From Nocardia albiluteola (lineage in GTDB: Bacteria; Actinomycetota; Actinomycetes; Mycobacteriales; Mycobacteriaceae), in NCBI RefSeq assembly GCF_018860155.1, contig NZ_JAHKNI010000006.1, positions 434,001-498,000 of the forward strand: a stretch of DNA of 64,000 bases, in the 5' to 3' direction. The notes below the pieces were generated by a model. That model saw only the letters and a program-made list of their open reading frames with translations, was not told the origin of the DNA and ran no database searches. Position 1 is the stretch's first letter, and each line of letters starts with the position of its first letter. A program made the position numbers and the translations under genes. Positions 16,864 to 24,323 of this stretch are shown here, piece by piece.

Positions 16864-18150
16864 TTGGTCGAAGTGATTTCGGACGAGTGGCGCCGAAGCG
16901 GAAGGATCCCTGGCGTGTACCAGCTGACCGCGCGTGACATCAGGCGCCGCAACAGATTCGCCGTCCTGCAGGCGGTGTATGCCGCGGCGCCTGGACATAT
17001 CAGTCGCCAGGAGGTTGCCAAGGCGACCGGGCTGTCGTTCGCCACGGTCGGCAACATGATCGCCGAACTGCTCGACGTCGGAGTGCTGGCGGAGCTCGGC
17101 TACGATGCGGCAAGCGTCGGGCGCCCGCGGGCGCGCCTGGCGATCAACCCGGAGCGCGGGATGCTGGCGGGGGTCGACATCGCCGAAACGGCCATACATT
17201 TCGACCTGTTCGACCTGGCCATGACGGTGCTGCGCTCGGTGGAGATTCCGGTCGAGCCGACGGCCACCCGGCCCGAGGACGTGGTCGCGCTGATAGCGCG
17301 CGGCATCCGCGAGCTGGTCGGTGCCGACGCGGGCAGGGTGCTGGGCGTCGGGCTCAGCGTGCCCGGGCCGGTCGAACCCGAGCGCGGGGTCTCGGTCTTC
17401 TCGCCGTACTGGGACTGGCACGACATCGAGCTGAAAAGCCTCTTGGAGCGGCATCTTTCGCATCCGGTGTACCTGGACAATCCACTCAAGGCCAGCGCCG
17501 TGGCGCAGCTGTGGTTCGGGGCGGGCCGCGACGTGGACGATCTGATCGTGCTCACGCTGCGGGCCGGGGTCGGCATCGGTGTGGTGATCGACGGCGCGCT
17601 GTATCGCGGCGTCGGCAACAGCGCGGGGGAGTGGGGGCACACCATCCTGGTGCTGGACGGGCGCGAATGCCGGTGTGGGCGAAGAGGTTGCGTGGAGGCC
17701 TATGTCGGTGCGCCCGGCATCGTGGCCACGCTGCGCGAGCACGATCCGGGCAGCGGTCTGCTGCGGTCCGACGACGCCGCCACCATCGCGGCCATTGCGA
17801 CAGCCGCTGCGCGCGGGGATACCTTGGCGCGCACGGTGATCGAGATCACCGGCCACTACCTCGGTGTCGCCGTCGCGAATCTGGTGAATCTGTTCAATCC
17901 GCGCACCATGGTCTTCGGCGATCTGGTGGCGAACCTCCTCGGCGAGCCGCTGCTGGAGGCCACCCGGCGGGTTGCCACCGAGCATGCCATGACCGCGCCC
18001 TTCGAGGCCGTCTCCCTGCAACTGTGCACCCTGCCGCACAACCCGGCCAGCCTCGGCGCCGCCACCCTGGCGCTCGAGGCGTTCCTCGCCGACCGCGAGA
18101 CCTTCGGTTCGATCGCCGCCCGCCGGGCCCAGCGCGCGAGCTCGACCTAG
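16864..18150 (+). CDS. ROK-family transcriptional regulator of the sugar operon
   Basis: The 428-residue protein has an N-terminal winged helix-turn-helix (about 20-85, with HISRQEVAKATGLSFATVGNMI split as helix-turn-helix) and a C-terminal ROK sugar-kinase-like domain with AGVDIAET, a sugar-site GVGNSAGEWGHT and the zinc motif CRCGRRGCVEAYVG. It is divergently transcribed from the ABC operon, which implies local control with a sugar or sugar acid as inducer. Start: TTG at 16864 is the longest; GTG at 16873 or 16915 would trim a few residues without touching the HTH. Confidence 0.9.
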   Translation: MVEVISDEWRRSGRIPGVYQLTARDIRRRNRFAVLQAVYAAAPGHISRQEVAKATGLSFATVGNMIAELLDVGVLAELGYDAASVGRPRARLAINPERGMLAGVDIAETAIHFDLFDLAMTVLRSVEIPVEPTATRPEDVVALIARGIRELVGADAGRVLGVGLSVPGPVEPERGVSVFSPYWDWHDIELKSLLERHLSHPVYLDNPLKASAVAQLWFGAGRDVDDLIVLTLRAGVGIGVVIDGALYRGVGNSAGEWGHTILVLDGRECRCGRRGCVEAYVGAPGIVATLREHDPGSGLLRSDDAATIAAIATAAARGDTLARTVIEITGHYLGVAVANLVNLFNPRTMVFGDLVANLLGEPLLEATRRVATEHAMTAPFEAVSLQLCTLPHNPASLGAATLALEAFLADRETFGSIAARRAQRASST

Positions 18151-18238
18151 CTTCCCCTCGGCCTCGGATTCCTCCGCGCCTTCCTGCTGACCGGGATCGA
18201 GGCTGGATGTGTTGCAAGTCACCTCGCAGGCTCGGTGC

Positions 18239-19153
18239 ATGATTCGGATTGGCATGTTGCTGCCCTACGTCGAGGGCTTGGTCACGTCGGGCGGATTTCT
18301 CCGGGACCTGGCCGGGACGCTGGAGGAATGTGGCGTCGAATCGCTCTGGACCGTCGAGCACGTGGTCGTGGCGGACGGCTACGAGGCCCGCTACCCCTAC
18401 TCTGCGGACGGGCGGATGCCCGGACCCGAGCACGGCGTCCCGATGACCGATCCGCTCGAGACGATCGCCTTCATGGCCGGGGCGACCGAGGCGTTGCGAT
18501 TCGGCACCGCGATGGTGGTGGCGCCGCTGCACAGCCCCGTCGTGCTGGCCAAGCGGGCCGCGACGATCGCACTGCATTCGGCGGACCGGCTGCTGCTCGG
18601 GCTCGGAATCGGCTGGCAGCAGGAGGAATACGCGGCGGTGGGGGCGCCGTTCCGGCAGCGTGGCGCCCGTCTGGAGGAGAGCATCGAGGCGATGCGCGCG
18701 CTGTGGCGTGATGCCCCGGCGGCCTACCACGGCGAGCACTACTCGTTCGATCCGCTGTTCTGCGAGCCGCGGCCCGCATCCGGACGGGTGCCGATCGTGT
18801 TGGGCGGCAACAGCGAACCGGCGGTGCGCCGGGCGGGACGGATCGGCGACGGGTGGTTCCCGTACACGATCACCCCGGAGGGATTCGCCGAGGGCGCGGA
18901 CCTAGTCCGGGCGGAGGCCGCGGCCGCGGGGCGCGACGACGGTGCGGTCGAACTCACCGCGTGGCCCGGATCCTGTGATCCCACCCGGGAGTTCGACGCC
19001 GACTTCGTCCGGGGCTACACCGATGCGGGCGCGACCAGGCTGGTGATCTACCCGCCGATGTACGGGCCCGAATCCCTGCTGGGACCCGCGGGACTGACGG
19101 GCCTGCCCGCGTACGTCGACCGCTTCCGCGAGCAGGTGGTGAGCAAACTGTGA
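18239..19153 (+). CDS. LLM-class F420-dependent oxidoreductase
   Basis: The 304-residue TIM-barrel protein belongs to the luciferase-like family, of the TIGR03619 type that generally uses F420: IRIGMLLPYVEG, the loop VEHVVVADGYEARYPYSADG, LRFGTAMVVAPLHSP, LGLGIGWQQEEY and VPIVLGGNSEPAVRRAGR. Start ATG at 18239; an upstream GTG at 18209 would add ten residues. The next two genes run in the same direction and the last two overlap, so the three form a likely operon. The reaction is unknown; such enzymes oxidise or reduce alcohols, imines or ketones in catabolic clusters. Confidence 0.88.
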   Translation: MIRIGMLLPYVEGLVTSGGFLRDLAGTLEECGVESLWTVEHVVVADGYEARYPYSADGRMPGPEHGVPMTDPLETIAFMAGATEALRFGTAMVVAPLHSPVVLAKRAATIALHSADRLLLGLGIGWQQEEYAAVGAPFRQRGARLEESIEAMRALWRDAPAAYHGEHYSFDPLFCEPRPASGRVPIVLGGNSEPAVRRAGRIGDGWFPYTITPEGFAEGADLVRAEAAAAGRDDGAVELTAWPGSCDPTREFDADFVRGYTDAGATRLVIYPPMYGPESLLGPAGLTGLPAYVDRFREQVVSKL

Positions 19154-19256
19154 GCGGGCGCGGCGCCGTGCACGCTGGAACCCGGCGTCGGGGAGGACGG
19201 GGTGCGATCGGGCGTCGCGGCGGAGTCGGGGTCGCGGGCGTCGGCAAGGTGCGGCC

Positions 19257-19571
19257 GTGGCTGTGAACATATTGGACCGCATCACGATTCGGCTCGACGA
19301 CGTCGGCACGTGGCTGGAGCGCTGGCAGCGCGAGTATCTGCCCGGCGCGCAGCGGCGCGGTATGCGAGTGGTGCGGCGCTGGCGGTCGTTCGCCGACGTC
19401 GGGGCGGTCACCGTCCATGTGCTGTGGGAGATCGACGGCGTGTACCCGTTCTACGGGATGCGCGGTGCGGCCGGTGGCGATCCGGCGGTGGCCGAGTTCT
19501 GGGCCTGGACCGATGAGCATGTGGTGTCCCGCGACCGCAGCGTGCTGGAGCCGATGGGAGATCCGTCATGA
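19257..19571 (+). CDS. Small protein, possible dimeric alpha/beta-barrel (NIPSNAP-like)
   Basis: A 104-residue protein starting at GTG 19257 (AAGGTG upstream). The patterns LDRITIRLDD...WLERWQREYLPGAQRRGM and FADVGAVTVHVLWEIDG, with a C-terminal DPAVAEFWAWTD, suggest a ferredoxin-like alpha-beta fold of the NIPSNAP/Dabb sort, but no signature is decisive. Its stop overlaps the start of the next Dabb gene by 4 bp (ATGA), so the two proteins may be made in equal amounts and work on the same substrate as the LLM enzyme upstream. Confidence 0.65.
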   Translation: MAVNILDRITIRLDDVGTWLERWQREYLPGAQRRGMRVVRRWRSFADVGAVTVHVLWEIDGVYPFYGMRGAAGGDPAVAEFWAWTDEHVVSRDRSVLEPMGDPS

Positions 19572-20104
19572 CCCGCTGGGTGATTCGAACCGAATCCGAT
19601 GCGGCCGGTCCGCTCGAGGGTTCGGGCGGTCCCGACCTGCCCGGTAGTACCGGCGGCCTCGGCATGACCTGGGACGTGGTGGCCGACGAGGTCACCGCGG
19701 CGTGGCCGGACGTGCCCGCGTCGGCCGATGTGGTGCCGCTGACCCCGGTGCTGGCCGTGCACGCGCCGCTGGCCGGTCCGCGCATCAAACGCACGCTGCT
19801 GCTGCGCGTGCGCCCCGGCACGCCCGAGGACACCGTGCGGCGATTCGAGGACGCGCTGACGGCCATGCCGCGCCACATCTCCTCGATCCACTCCTGGGCG
19901 CTGAGCCGCACCGCCACCGGACCGTGGACCCACGCCTGGGAGCAGGAGTTCGCCGACCTCGACGGCCTCAACGGCGAATACCTCCGCCACCCGTACCACT
20001 GGACCTGCGTGGACCGGTGGTTCGACCCGGAGTCGCCGATTTCGATCGTCGAGCCGGGGTACGCCCATCTGTTCCGCTGGGCCGACGGGCCGGTGCTGTG
20101 CTGA
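19568..20104 (+). CDS. Dabb (stress-response alpha/beta barrel) domain protein
   Basis: A 178-residue protein. The C-terminal half (about 75-175) is a Dabb domain: RTLLLRVRPGTPEDTVRRFE, MPRHISSIHSWALSR, then WEQEFADLDGLNGEYL and HPYHWTCVDRWFDPE. The N-terminal 70 residues form a less conserved lobe with a Gly-rich loop. It overlaps the preceding small gene by 4 bp. Members of this group occur next to oxidoreductases in actinobacterial catabolic loci, and no activity is established for this subgroup. Confidence 0.8.
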   Translation: MTRWVIRTESDAAGPLEGSGGPDLPGSTGGLGMTWDVVADEVTAAWPDVPASADVVPLTPVLAVHAPLAGPRIKRTLLLRVRPGTPEDTVRRFEDALTAMPRHISSIHSWALSRTATGPWTHAWEQEFADLDGLNGEYLRHPYHWTCVDRWFDPESPISIVEPGYAHLFRWADGPVLC

Positions 20105-20135
20105 GGCGGTCCACAGCGGTACGCCGACCGTGATC

Positions 20136-20887
20136 TCAGGTGCGCCCGCGGTCGATAACGGTCATTTTCTCCTCCAGGGGGGCGGGGACCTGGCGGATGT
20201 CGGCGGCAATGCCGGCCTCGGTGAGTGCGGCGCGGATCTTCGCCGGGTCGGTGTCGGCGAGGCGGACCTGGCGGCCGTCCAGGGTGACCGGCAGGTCGGC
20301 GGCGGTCAGGGCGGTGAAGGCGGCGGCCCAGTCCTGGCTGTCGACCTCGGTCGCGGTGGTGTCGCCGATGATGTCGGATTCGTTGCCGGAGGCCACATTT
20401 CGGCCATGCGACATCAGGACCAGCCGGTCGCACTGTTCGGCCTCCTGCATGTAGTGGGTGGTGACCAGTACTCCGATCCCGGCATCGGCCTGATCGTGGA
20501 TGGTGTCCCACAGGCGTGCCCGGGACAGTGGGTCGACGCCGGAGGTCGGTTCGTCCAGGATCAGCAGTTCGGGGTGATGGGCCAGGGCAACGGTGAAGGC
20601 CAGGTGGCGTTGCGGGCCCAGCCCGATATCGCCGACCAGGTGATCGCGGACCGCTTCCAGCGCGGGCGGTAGCGATACCTCGCGGCCACCTGCCGTGCCT
20701 GCGGGCCGACCACCTCGGTGCGCAGCGAATCGACATTGAAACTGGCCGCATAGCCGAAGATGACCAGCAGCAACAGCGGCAACGCGATGATCATCGCCAT
20801 CATCCGCTTGTCGCGGCGCAGCTCCAGAAACTCCTTCAACACCATCGCTCGCATCGCGATGCTTCGTTCCCGGACCGCCGCCGACAC
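20136..20887 (-). pseudogene. Chimeric remnant of an ABC-2 exporter: permease N-term joined to ATPase C-term
   Basis: Reading the minus strand from GTG/ATG near 20887, one frame gives the start of an ABC-2 permease (MVLKEFLELRRDKRMM, then the hydrophobic IIALPLLLLVIFGYAASFNV), which ends near 20690. From about 20650 a different frame gives the C-terminal part of an ABC ATPase: VALAHHPELLILDEPTSG (Walker B), VTTHYMQEAEQCDR (H-loop) and a complete C terminus. There is no Walker A, and the signature region reads IGLGPQRHLAF. A deletion has therefore fused two neighbouring genes out of frame, leaving neither functional. It is convergent with the Dabb operon. Confidence 0.75.
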
Positions 20888-21097
20888 GGTGATCCGACGT
20901 GATGGTCAGTGACACCCGGTCCTCGCCGGGCGTGCGGAACACCCGTGCTGATCAGGGCTATCAGAAGTGGGCCGGGCCTCGTCGGCGACGGTCGAGGGCT
21001 GGTGCAGGTGATTTCGGACACCCGGTTGCCGAGGATCGGCGGCGTGGTCTGTGCTGCTCACAGAGTGCCATCGGTTCTAGGCCATACTGGTAGGGCT

Positions 21098-22207
21098 ATG
21101 GCTACCCCTGTACCGCTCGTCTTCGACGCCCCCCGCCGCGGCATGCCACCGCGGCATCTAGCCGACCTCGACGCTGACGAGCGTCGCACGGTGGTTCAGG
21201 AATTGGGTCTGCCCAAGTTCCGGGCCGACCAGATCGCCCGGCAGTACTATGCGCGACTGCAGGCGGACCCGGAGCAGATGACCGACCTGCCCGCCCCCGT
21301 GCGCGCCCAGGTCGCCGAGGCCCTGTTCCCGCCGCTGCTGACCGAGGTTCGGCACGTCGTATGCGACGACGGCACCACCCGCAAGTCGCTATGGCGCGCC
21401 GGCGACGGCACCCTGCTGGAATCGGTCCTCATGCGCTACCCCGACCGTAATACCCTGTGCATCTCGAGCCAGGCGGGCTGCGGCATGGCCTGCCCCTTCT
21501 GCGCCACCGGCCAGGGCGGCCTCAACCGCAACCTGTCCACCGCGGAAATCGTGGACCAGGTCCGCGCCGCCGCGGCGGCGTTACGCGACGGCGAGGTGGC
21601 GGGAGGCCCGGGACGGCTGTCCAACATCGTTTTCATGGGCATGGGTGAGCCGCTGGCGAACTACAAGCGTGTAATTCGTGCGGTTCGTGCGATTACGTCG
21701 CCGGCTCCGGATGGTTTCGGGATTTCGCAGCGCAATGTGGTGGTTTCGACTGTTGGTCTGGCGCCGGCTATTCGGAAGTTCGCGGACGAGGGTATGTCGG
21801 TGACTTTGGCTGTGTCGCTGCATACTCCGGATGATGAGTTGCGGGATACGTTGGTGCCGGTGAACAATCGCTGGCCGGTAGCCGAAGTTCTGGATGCGGC
21901 ACGGTATTACGCGGATAAGTCGGGTCGTCGGGTGTCGATCGAGTACGCGTTGATCCGGGATGTCAATGATCAGCCGTGGCGTGCGGATCTCTTGGGCAAG
22001 AAGCTGCACAAGGCTCTCGGTCCCCGTGTACATGTGAATCTGATTCCGTTGAATCCGACTCCAGGTTCGGAGTGGGATGCGTCGCCGAAACCTGTTGAGC
22101 GGGAGTTTGTTCGGCGGGTGGAGGCGCAGGGTGTGCCGTGCACGGTGCGTGATACGCGGGGGCAGGAGATCGCTGCCGCTTGTGGTCAGTTGGCGGCGGA
22201 GGCATAG
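21098..22207 (+). CDS. rlmN: Dual-specificity 23S rRNA / tRNA adenine-C2 methyltransferase RlmN
   Basis: Radical SAM enzyme methylating A2503 of 23S rRNA and A37 of some tRNAs. The 369-residue product has the N-terminal accessory domain (LGLPKFRADQIARQYY), the radical SAM motif CGMACPFC, the GMGEPLANY motif, VVSTVGLAPAI, LAVSLHTPDDELR and a C-terminal Cys in VPCTVRDTRG that forms the methyl-Cys intermediate. The gene appears intact. From about 21673 onward the codons become markedly less G/C-ending than in the first half, and this break coincides with a 37-bp repeat whose second copy lies at 23877. Start ATG 21098. Confidence 0.97.
   Translation: MATPVPLVFDAPRRGMPPRHLADLDADERRTVVQELGLPKFRADQIARQYYARLQADPEQMTDLPAPVRAQVAEALFPPLLTEVRHVVCDDGTTRKSLWRAGDGTLLESVLMRYPDRNTLCISSQAGCGMACPFCATGQGGLNRNLSTAEIVDQVRAAAAALRDGEVAGGPGRLSNIVFMGMGEPLANYKRVIRAVRAITSPAPDGFGISQRNVVVSTVGLAPAIRKFADEGMSVTLAVSLHTPDDELRDTLVPVNNRWPVAEVLDAARYYADKSGRRVSIEYALIRDVNDQPWRADLLGKKLHKALGPRVHVNLIPLNPTPGSEWDASPKPVEREFVRRVEAQGVPCTVRDTRGQEIAAACGQLAAEA
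21636..21672 (+). repeat. 37-bp direct repeat, copy 1 (inside rlmN)
   Basis: A perfect 37-bp match to 23877-23913, covering the codons for GMGEPLANYKR in rlmN. It marks the position where the codon use of rlmN changes. The two copies bracket 2.2 kb that contains the TA module. Confidence 0.95.
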
Positions 22208-22251
22208 CTTGTGAACTACATCCGGGCAAGACCGATGGCCTGGTTCGTTCG

Positions 22252-22533
22252 TTAGTCGAGGTCGTTGTCCCGGCTTGCCACGGCCTGCATGTCATGTAGC
22301 CACAGCATGAGCTGGCCGTAGGCTTCGTCGATCTTCCGCCGTCGCTGCTTGTCACGTTCGGCATCAAGCTGATCCTGATGTTGTTGATGTGCCAACTGCA
22401 GCTGGGCTTCGAGTTGACGATGAGCGATCGTGATGTCGGCCCGTGCGCGGCGGCTACCAGCGGCAAGCGCCGCGATAGCCGCGACGATCGCCCCTGCGAT
22501 GGTTCCCGCGACCGGGATCACCTGTGTCCACAT
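22252..22533 (-). CDS. Small membrane-anchored coiled-coil protein, unknown function
   Basis: A 93-residue protein with one N-terminal membrane helix (VAGTIAGAIVAAIAALAAG), an Arg-rich stop-transfer and then a long charged, Gln-rich helix (AHRQLEAQLQLAHQQHQDQL and DAERDKQRRRKIDEAYG) that should form a coiled coil. I do not recognise the family, though similar tail-less proteins are common in actinobacterial islands. It is convergent with rlmN, 44 bp apart, inside the lower-GC insert. Start ATG 22533; the frame is open upstream but loses protein character. Confidence 0.6.
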   Translation of the reverse strand: MWTQVIPVAGTIAGAIVAAIAALAAGSRRARADITIAHRQLEAQLQLAHQQHQDQLDAERDKQRRRKIDEAYGQLMLWLHDMQAVASRDNDLD

Positions 22534-22750
22534 GGCTCGAATTATCAATCGGTCCAACGGTTTCCGGGTCGTATGCCGTGATCGTCGCCCGCTGTTGTGC
22601 CTATGCGAGTTTGCCCTGAACCGCAGGGGGTAAAGGCCTGCTCTCCAACGCGGGCGGTTGGTCGGCCCAGTCCAAGTGAAACCTGCACGGGTTGCGCGGC
22701 AGCTGCTAGCGGCAGGAATGGGGCGACCCTGGAGCCTTGGGTCGTCATGT

Positions 22751-22767
22751 TTTCGATTTATTCGAAA
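22751..22767. promoter_or_regulatory. Palindromic operator candidate of the TA module
   Basis: TTTCGA-TTTAT-TCGAAA is a perfect 6-bp inverted repeat 38 bp before the antitoxin start. A CACAAT box 6 bp downstream could be the -10. Antitoxins of this type usually repress their own promoter, which fits the placement. Confidence 0.6.
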
Positions 22768-22804
22768 GTAGGGCACAATGGGGTTGGCCATCGAGGAGGG
22801 TGTG

Positions 22805-23281
22805 ATGACGGAGACGCTGAATGAGCGCACGCTGCTGCCGGAGCATCCGGATCAGCTGGCGGCGGTGCGCAGGTTCTTGGATGAGGCGTCGACGACGGGT
22901 CAAGTGACGGTGCTGCGTTCGGCAGAGGGGGAGATGGTGGCTTTGCCCGCGGAGGTAGTAGAGGGTCTTCGTTTGGTGGCGTCCGCGCTGTCCGAGGGCA
23001 AGGCGGTCACGGTTGCGCCATTGCATACCACGCTGACGACGCAGGAGGCTGCTGAGCTGCTGGGGATGAGCAGGCCGACGTTCGTGAAGTTGTTGGATGC
23101 GGGCGAGATTCCGTATACCCGGCCGGGGCGGCATCGTCGTGTGCGCCTGACCGATGTGCTGGCGTTTCGGGAGTATCGGCGTGCCGAGCGGGCGGCTGGG
23201 CTGTCGGAGTTGACCAGGATCTCCGAGGACCTGGATCTCTACGACGACCTGCCGCCTGAACCGCTGAGGCGGCATGACTAA
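22805..23281 (+). CDS. Excisionase-type HTH antitoxin partnered with a PIN toxin
   Basis: The 158-residue protein has a C-terminal MerR/excisionase-like helix-turn-helix (LTTQEAAELLGMSRPTF, IPYTRPGRHRRVRLTDVL, residues about 80-130) and an acidic C terminus (SEDLDLYDDLPPE) likely to bind the toxin. The N-terminal 70 residues are helical and Glu/Val-rich. Start ATG 22805 with GAGGAGGG upstream. The stop overlaps the toxin start (TAATG), indicating translational coupling. This is the antitoxin arrangement seen in many actinobacterial HTH-PIN pairs. It could be mistaken for a phage excisionase, but no integrase is next to it. Confidence 0.85.
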   Translation: MTETLNERTLLPEHPDQLAAVRRFLDEASTTGQVTVLRSAEGEMVALPAEVVEGLRLVASALSEGKAVTVAPLHTTLTTQEAAELLGMSRPTFVKLLDAGEIPYTRPGRHRRVRLTDVLAFREYRRAERAAGLSELTRISEDLDLYDDLPPEPLRRHD

Positions 23282-23841
23282 TGCGGCGAGTCCTTCTTGA
23301 TACCTGTGTCTTGTATCCGGGCCACCTGCGTGACACGCTGTTGCGTCTGGCGGAGGAGGATTTGATCCAACCGCTTTGGACGGCGGAGATCCTGACCGAA
23401 CTTCGGCGGAATCTCTGTGCGCGATCCGCATCCGACGATTCCGCCGCGGGCAAGGTGGATCGTTTGATCAGTACGTTGATCGGGTTCTTCTCTGATGCTT
23501 TGGTCGATGGTTATGAGGAACTGGTCGACAGAATGGAGAACCATCCGAAAGATCGTCATGTGTTTGCGGCGGCGTTGCAGGGCAATGCGGATGTGCTGCT
23601 TACGTTCAATCTCAGAGATTTTGCGGTGAGGCCTGTCGGTGAGGGTTTCCCCGAGTTGATGCATCCGGATGCGTTTCTGCTGGATATGCTGGATCGAGCT
23701 CCGGGCCAAGTGATCAGGCTTCTGCGCAGGCAGGTGGCCGAGCACAAGCGTCCGCCGAAACATATTCAAGGTCTTCTTGATGTGCTGGATCGCACGGGTG
23801 TTTCGGGGTTTGCGGCCGAGGTGCGCCGGCGCCTCGACTGA
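23281..23841 (+). CDS. PIN-domain toxin (putative ribonuclease)
   Basis: The 186-residue protein shows the acidic PIN nuclease set: D7 (VLLDTC), E40 (AEILTEL), D91 (HPKDRHVFAAAL) and D113 (FNLRDF). A C-terminal extension of about 50 residues (ending AAEVRRRLD) goes beyond the usual 130-residue VapC core, as is normal for the HTH-PIN subtype. Expected role: Mg-dependent RNA cleavage restrained by the HTH partner. It begins within the antitoxin stop codon. The gene lies in the segment bounded by the 37-bp rlmN repeats, so the pair may have stabilised that insertion. Confidence 0.85.
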   Translation: MRRVLLDTCVLYPGHLRDTLLRLAEEDLIQPLWTAEILTELRRNLCARSASDDSAAGKVDRLISTLIGFFSDALVDGYEELVDRMENHPKDRHVFAAALQGNADVLLTFNLRDFAVRPVGEGFPELMHPDAFLLDMLDRAPGQVIRLLRRQVAEHKRPPKHIQGLLDVLDRTGVSGFAAEVRRRLD

Positions 23842-23876
23842 TCGCGGTCATCCTGGTTCGAGCGCTTGTAAAGCGG

Positions 23877-23913
23877 TGGGCATGGGTGAGCCGCTGGCGA
23901 ACTACAAGCGTGT
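23877..23913 (+). repeat. 37-bp direct repeat, copy 2 (start of the rlmN remnant)
   Basis: Identical to 21636-21672. It lies 36 bp after the PIN toxin gene and begins the decayed second copy of rlmN sequence. Confidence 0.95.
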
Positions 23914-24060
23914 CGTGAATGCGGTGCGGCGGATTGGCTGTGTCGCTGCATACTCCGGATGCTGAGCTGCGGGATACATTGGTGCCGGTGAACAATCGCT
24001 GGTTGGTGCTGAAGTCCTCTATGCGGCAAGGTATTACTCCACCCGGGCCGGTAGTCGAGT
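23877..24060 (+). pseudogene. Decayed duplicate fragment of rlmN
   Basis: After the 37-bp repeat the sequence encodes GMGEPLANYKRVVNAVRRI, then lacks about 113 bp compared with rlmN, and resumes with AVSLHTPDAELRDTLVPVNNRW. A 1-bp deletion follows, after which the AEVLYAARYYST frame is still recognisable up to about 24060. The ends of the gene, including the radical SAM motif, are absent. This is therefore a displaced or duplicated piece of an rlmN 3' region, left when the TA-bearing segment was inserted. Confidence 0.88.
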
Positions 24061-24235
24061 CCTGAGATGTCCGAGGTCAGTTGCTTCCCGAGGGAGCCAT
24101 TGAGTGTGCAATGAGTTTAATTATATTGTGTCACACCAAATTATGCTGTCCACGATGCGCGGGCCTGTGGCTGTCGAGTGTGGAGATCGTCAGGGCTGAT
24201 CGTTACGGATCCACCAGGGCGGATACTCCCGCTGT

Positions 24236-24261
24236 AGATACTATCGCATGCGATAGTATCT
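24236..24261. promoter_or_regulatory. Perfect 26-bp palindrome, orphan operator candidate
   Basis: The 26 bases centred on GCATGC (half site AGATACTATCGCA) are perfectly self-complementary. They lie in a gap of about 260 bp with an AT-rich patch (24115-24150), between the rlmN remnant and the end of the CGNR gene. No recognisable gene starts next to it on either strand; only a 28-codon frame begins at 24265. It looks like a repressor site that has lost its target gene, or one belonging to a small unrecognised transcript. Confidence 0.7.
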
Positions 24262-24323
24262 CTGATGGAAGTGCAGCGAAGGTGCGCCTTTGATGAGCCG
24301 TGGTGTCTGTCGGTGCATTACGT

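Noticed and set aside
22805..23281. Phage excisionase, because of the MerR/Xis-type HTH
   Set aside because: It directly overlaps a PIN-domain gene and no integrase lies nearby; the toxin-antitoxin reading fits better.
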